Part shown: piece by piece, positions 61,239-64,000 of the stretch | How the letters are laid out: each line of letters begins with the position of its first letter | Position numbering within the stretch: position 1 is the stretch's first letter | From: Burkholderiaceae bacterium | GTDB lineage: Bacteria; Pseudomonadota; Gammaproteobacteria; Burkholderiales; Burkholderiaceae_F | NCBI GenBank assembly: GCA_019236735.1 | Contig: JAFAIM010000057.1 | Span: forward strand, 1-64,000 | Length of the DNA stretch: 64,000 nt | Direction: 5' to 3' | Translations under genes and position numbers: made by a program | Notes under the pieces: model-generated | What the model saw: only the letters and a program-made list of their open reading frames with translations | What the model was told of the DNA's origin: nothing | The model's database searches: none

Positions 61239-62888
61239 ATGCTGCTGACACTGTCCGTCCGCGACTACGTCCTGGTGCAGTCGCTCGAACTCGAATTCGG
61301 TCCGGGCTTTACCGTGCTGACCGGCGAGACCGGAACGGGCAAGTCGATCCTGATCGACGCGCTGCAGATGGCATTAGGCGAGCGGGCAGATGCCGGCGTG
61401 GTGCGCGAAGGCGCGCAGCGGGCCGAGGTGGCGGCCGAGTTCCACATCGACGCCGCCGGTGTTCGCTGGCTGGCCGACGCCGGCGTGGCATGCGAAGCCG
61501 ATGTGGCGCTGTTGCGCCGCACCGTCGATGCCACCGGACGCAGCCGCGCCTTTATCAACGGCAGCGCAGTGACGTTGGCGCAGCTGCGCGAATTTGGCGA
61601 GGCGCTGGTCGATATCCACGGCCAGCACGCCCATCAATCTTTGCTACGCCCCGCGGCCCAGCTGCAGCTGCTCGATGAACACGGTCAGCTGCAGGCTGCG
61701 GCGCGCAGCGTGGCAGCGGCGCATACCCAGCTGCGCCGGGCGCGCCAGGCGCGCCGCGATGCCGAGGAGGCCGCGGCAGGAGCGGCGAGCGAAAGGGACC
61801 GTCTGGTATGGACCGCAGAAGAGCTCGAGGAGCTCGCGCCCGAATCCGGCGAGTGGGAGCGCGTTTCCGCCGAACACAAGCGCCTGGCCCACGCTGCCAG
61901 CCTGCTCGAAGGTGTACACGGGGCGATCGACGCGCTGGCGGACGCGGACTTGGCTGCGCTGGCTCGGATCGACACTGCGGCGAGCCGCCTGCGAACGCTT
62001 GCCGGCTTCGATGAGCGCCTTGCGCCGGTGCTGGAAATCCTCGAGTCCGCCCGCAACGAGGTCGATGAGGCGGCACGCCAGTTGAGCCAATATCTCGCGC
62101 GAGCGGACCTGGACGAAGCAAGCCTGGCTCGGGTGGAGGCGCGCCTTGCCGCGATGCACGCCGCCGCGCGCAAGCTGCGCCGTGCGCCGGAGGAGCTGGC
62201 CGCGCTGCTCGAGAGCACGCGCGCGCGGCTAGCCGCGCTGACCGCTGCATCTGACCTGGAAGGACTGCGCAGCGCCGAAACCAGCGCAGCGCAGCAGTTT
62301 TCGCAGGCCGCCGGCGAGCTGTCGGCAGCGCGCCGCGAGGCGGCCCGGAACATGGCGACCGAGGTCAGCCGGGCGATGCAGGATCTGGCAATGGCGGGCG
62401 GGCGCTTCGCCGTGCAGCTGGAGCCTGCGGAGCCGTCCGCCACTGGGCTGGAGCGCGCCGAGTTGCAGGTCGCCGGCCACGCGGGAGCGACGCTGCGGCC
62501 GCTCGCGAAGGTTGCGTCGGGTGGAGAGCTGTCCCGCATCAGCCTTGCGATCTCGGTGATCGCCGCTAGTGCCACTGCAGTGAACACACTGATCTTCGAC
62601 GAGGTCGACGCCGGCATCGGCGGAGCGGTAGCCGACACCGTCGGCCGGCGGCTGAAGGAGCTGGGCCGGATTCGCCAGGTACTGTGCGTCACCCACCTGC
62701 CTCAGGTGGCAGCACACGCCGACCGCCACCTGGTGGTTACGCGCTCACAGGGCAGCGACCGCCGGCCGGCCGCGAACGTCGCGCCGCTGGACCGAGCCGG
62801 CCGAGTCGAGGAGCTCGCCAGGATGCTCGGCGGACAGCAGATCACTGACACAACCCGCAAACACGCGCGCGAGCTGCTCGCCCAGTGA
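61239..62888 (+). CDS. recN: DNA repair protein RecN
   Basis: A 549-residue SMC-like ATPase used in double-strand-break repair. Walker A is TGETGTGKSILID near the N terminus, a long coiled coil spans about 155-370, and the C-terminal half has the signature VASGGELSRISLAI, Walker B LIFDEVDAGIGG and CVTHLPQVAAHAD. It follows nadK by 37 bp, a common pairing. Confidence 0.96.
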   Translation: MLLTLSVRDYVLVQSLELEFGPGFTVLTGETGTGKSILIDALQMALGERADAGVVREGAQRAEVAAEFHIDAAGVRWLADAGVACEADVALLRRTVDATGRSRAFINGSAVTLAQLREFGEALVDIHGQHAHQSLLRPAAQLQLLDEHGQLQAAARSVAAAHTQLRRARQARRDAEEAAAGAASERDRLVWTAEELEELAPESGEWERVSAEHKRLAHAASLLEGVHGAIDALADADLAALARIDTAASRLRTLAGFDERLAPVLEILESARNEVDEAARQLSQYLARADLDEASLARVEARLAAMHAAARKLRRAPEELAALLESTRARLAALTAASDLEGLRSAETSAAQQFSQAAGELSAARREAARNMATEVSRAMQDLAMAGGRFAVQLEPAEPSATGLERAELQVAGHAGATLRPLAKVASGGELSRISLAISVIAASATAVNTLIFDEVDAGIGGAVADTVGRRLKELGRIRQVLCVTHLPQVAAHADRHLVVTRSQGSDRRPAANVAPLDRAGRVEELARMLGGQQITDTTRKHARELLAQ

Positions 62889-62946
62889 ACGGCTCCTGCG
62901 CGGGCCGATTTGCGACCTGCGGTGCTCGAAGAACTTGGGTGTGGCT

Positions 62947-62987
62947 CCCCCCTTGTATGTTCATGCAAGGGGGTCGGGGGTGAGGGG
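62947..62987. repeat. REP-like intergenic element, copy 3
   Basis: An 8-bp hairpin (62948-62955 with 62966-62973) followed by GGGGTCGGGGGTGAGGG, identical over 17 bases to the right end of the element at 59084-59197. It lies between convergent recN and fur and may also end transcription. Confidence 0.7.
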
Positions 62988-63007
62988 CCGTTCGGGTCCC
63001 TTGTTCA

Positions 63008-63472
63008 CTACGACTTGTCGCCCCCGTTCGCGTTGCCGCAACCCGGCTTGCGGCACACGCCGTACAGCGCGAGCGAGTGGTCCTGCAGCTCGAACCCACG
63101 TTCGGCAGCGATCGCCTTCTGCCTGCGCTCAATTTCCGGATCGACGAACTCCTCGACCCGGCCGCAGATCAGGCATACGAGGTGGTCGTGGTGCGGGCCC
63201 TCGTTCAACTCGAACACCGCGCGGCCGGCCTCGAAGTGCCGGCGCACCAGCAGGCCGGCCTGCTCGAACTGCGTCAGGACCCGGTATACGGTCGCCAGCC
63301 CCACATCCATGTGTTCGGCAACCAGCGAACGGTAGACATCCTCGGCGCTCATATGGCGCGCAGAATCCGGTTCGGTCGAGCGCTTCTGAAAGATTTCCAG
63401 GATCTTCAGCCGCGGCGCCGTCGCCTTCAGTCCGCTGACCTTCAGGTCGGTCGAACCCGGTGCATTCTTCAT
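63008..63472 (-). CDS. fur: Ferric uptake regulator Fur
   Basis: A 154-residue metal-dependent repressor of iron uptake genes. The helix-turn-helix part is [17 protein letters not shown]...[28 protein letters not shown]. The metal-binding [20 protein letters not shown] and a C-terminal C-x5-C pair (VCRKPGCGN) follow. ATG 63472 was preferred as it gives the usual N terminus; 63490 is possible. It is divergent from bamE, 44 bp apart. Confidence 0.95.
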   Translation of the reverse strand: MKNAPGSTDLKVSGLKATAPRLKILEIFQKRSTEPDSARHMSAEDVYRSLVAEHMDVGLATVYRVLTQFEQAGLLVRRHFEAGRAVFELNEGPHHDHLVCLICGRVEEFVDPEIERRQKAIAAERGFELQDHSLALYGVCRKPGCGNANGGDKS

Positions 63473-63516
63473 TGCAAACCCAATCTGCATCCTTCCACTC
63501 GTTATCATATGCAGAA

Positions 63517-64000
63517 ATGAGAGACACAACCTGGATATACATCAAACCGGGGGCATATAGGGCTTTGCTGCTGGGGGCGGCGGTCTTGGCCGCCGCCGGG
63601 TGCGGGTCCATTACGAATCACCTGCCCCGGTTCATGTCCCCGTACCGGCCCGACGTCCAGCAGGGCAATGTGATCACCAGCGACATGGTCGAGCAACTGC
63701 GGACCGGAATGTCGCGTGATCAGGTCAAGTTCATGCTCGGCACGCCACTGCTGACGGACGTTTTCCACCCGGACCGCTGGGATTACCTGTACTACCTGAA
63801 CCCGCGCTCAGGGGCCCCCCAGCGGCGCAATCTGGTGGTCTATTTCAAAGACAACCGCCTGGATCACTACACCAGCGATCCAATGCCGCCCGAATCGATG
63901 GCAGACAACCTGATCCTCGGCAGAAAGACGTTCGTGCAGAGCGCTCAGCCGAAAAAGCCAACCAACACCCCACCGGCGGGACCGACGAGCACCGCGCCTG
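63517..64000 (+). CDS. bamE: Outer-membrane assembly lipoprotein BamE, 3' end cut by window
   Basis: BamE (SmpA/OmlA) is a small lipoprotein of the outer-membrane protein assembly machine. The signal peptide ends in a lipobox, LAAAGCGS, so the Cys would be lipidated. The BamE core is clear: [52 protein letters not shown] and [12 protein letters not shown]. The frame is open to the right edge; a Pro/Thr-rich tail is being entered. It is divergent from fur, the usual betaproteobacterial order. Confidence 0.93.
   Translation, partial: MRDTTWIYIKPGAYRALLLGAAVLAAAGCGSITNHLPRFMSPYRPDVQQGNVITSDMVEQLRTGMSRDQVKFMLGTPLLTDVFHPDRWDYLYYLNPRSGAPQRRNLVVYFKDNRLDHYTSDPMPPESMADNLILGRKTFVQSAQPKKPTNTPPAGPTSTAP

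Noticed and set aside
1-64000. CRISPR array, prophage or IS element
   Set aside because: No regularly spaced repeat clusters, no transposase, integrase or phage structural gene were recognised in any part of the window.

Overview
This window is chromosomal DNA of a high-GC betaproteobacterium, most probably of the order Burkholderiales. The reasons are gene order and content: the gloB / methyltransferase / rnhA / dnaQ / tRNA-Val cluster, mrp divergent from metG followed by a DUF3460 gene, an IcmF-type fused acyl-CoA mutase, gcvTHP, and the hrcA-nadK-recN-fur-bamE plus hemH-grpE-dnaK-dnaJ stretch. Most of the window is densely packed housekeeping DNA. No plasmid, phage or transposase gene was recognised.

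Layout. 1-1.2 kb: queC (cut by the window edge) and queE of queuosine synthesis. 1.3-4.1 kb: a TPR/HD-GYP signalling gene, a small coupled unknown gene, and a divergent 38-codon gene encoding a double-glycine leader peptide with its own terminator. 4.3-11.3 kb: an O-methyltransferase, a DUF3592 membrane protein, a FitAB-type toxin-antitoxin pair, icmF and an AraC-type regulator. 11.3-13.9 kb: a toxin-antitoxin patch (XRE/AbiEii pair, HigBA) beside a tRNA-Val(CAC) gene. 13.9-19.5 kb: dnaQ, rnhA, a methyltransferase, gloB, mltD, fabI. 19.6-25.2 kb: an HlyD-type adaptor, a C39-peptidase ABC exporter, a second TPR/HD-GYP gene, and a second double-glycine peptide gene (46 codons). 25.7-43.6 kb: ilvA, an ABC exporter, thyA-folA, a RelE/ParE-like toxin-antitoxin pair, ettA, gcvTHP, dcd, a D-threonine-aldolase-like enzyme, mrp, metG, and an orphan ribbon-helix-helix antitoxin. 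43.8-64 kb: putA, a TlpA-like thioredoxin, scpA, a 2-hydroxyacid dehydrogenase, an S9 peptidase, dnaJ-dnaK-grpE, hemH, hrcA, nadK, recN, fur and bamE (cut by the window edge).

The most interesting content is a duplicated module that looks like a Gram-negative peptide signalling circuit. Each copy has a TPR-HD-GYP protein (a predicted c-di-GMP phosphodiesterase) divergent from a tiny peptide gene. Both peptides begin MNQ, carry an acidic leader with hydrophobic residues at -15, -12, -7 and -4 before a GGG, and end in exactly six residues after it (TNPQTL and QGLILW). The second copy sits beside the HlyD/C39 exporter genes whose peptidase residues are intact. Export and trimming of the six-residue tails, and their sensing by the TPR domains, is inference; the gene arrangement and motifs are visible in the sequence. 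A second unusual feature is a 31-bp inverted repeat between gcvT and gcvH whose mismatches are all G-U compatible only on the gcv mRNA strand.
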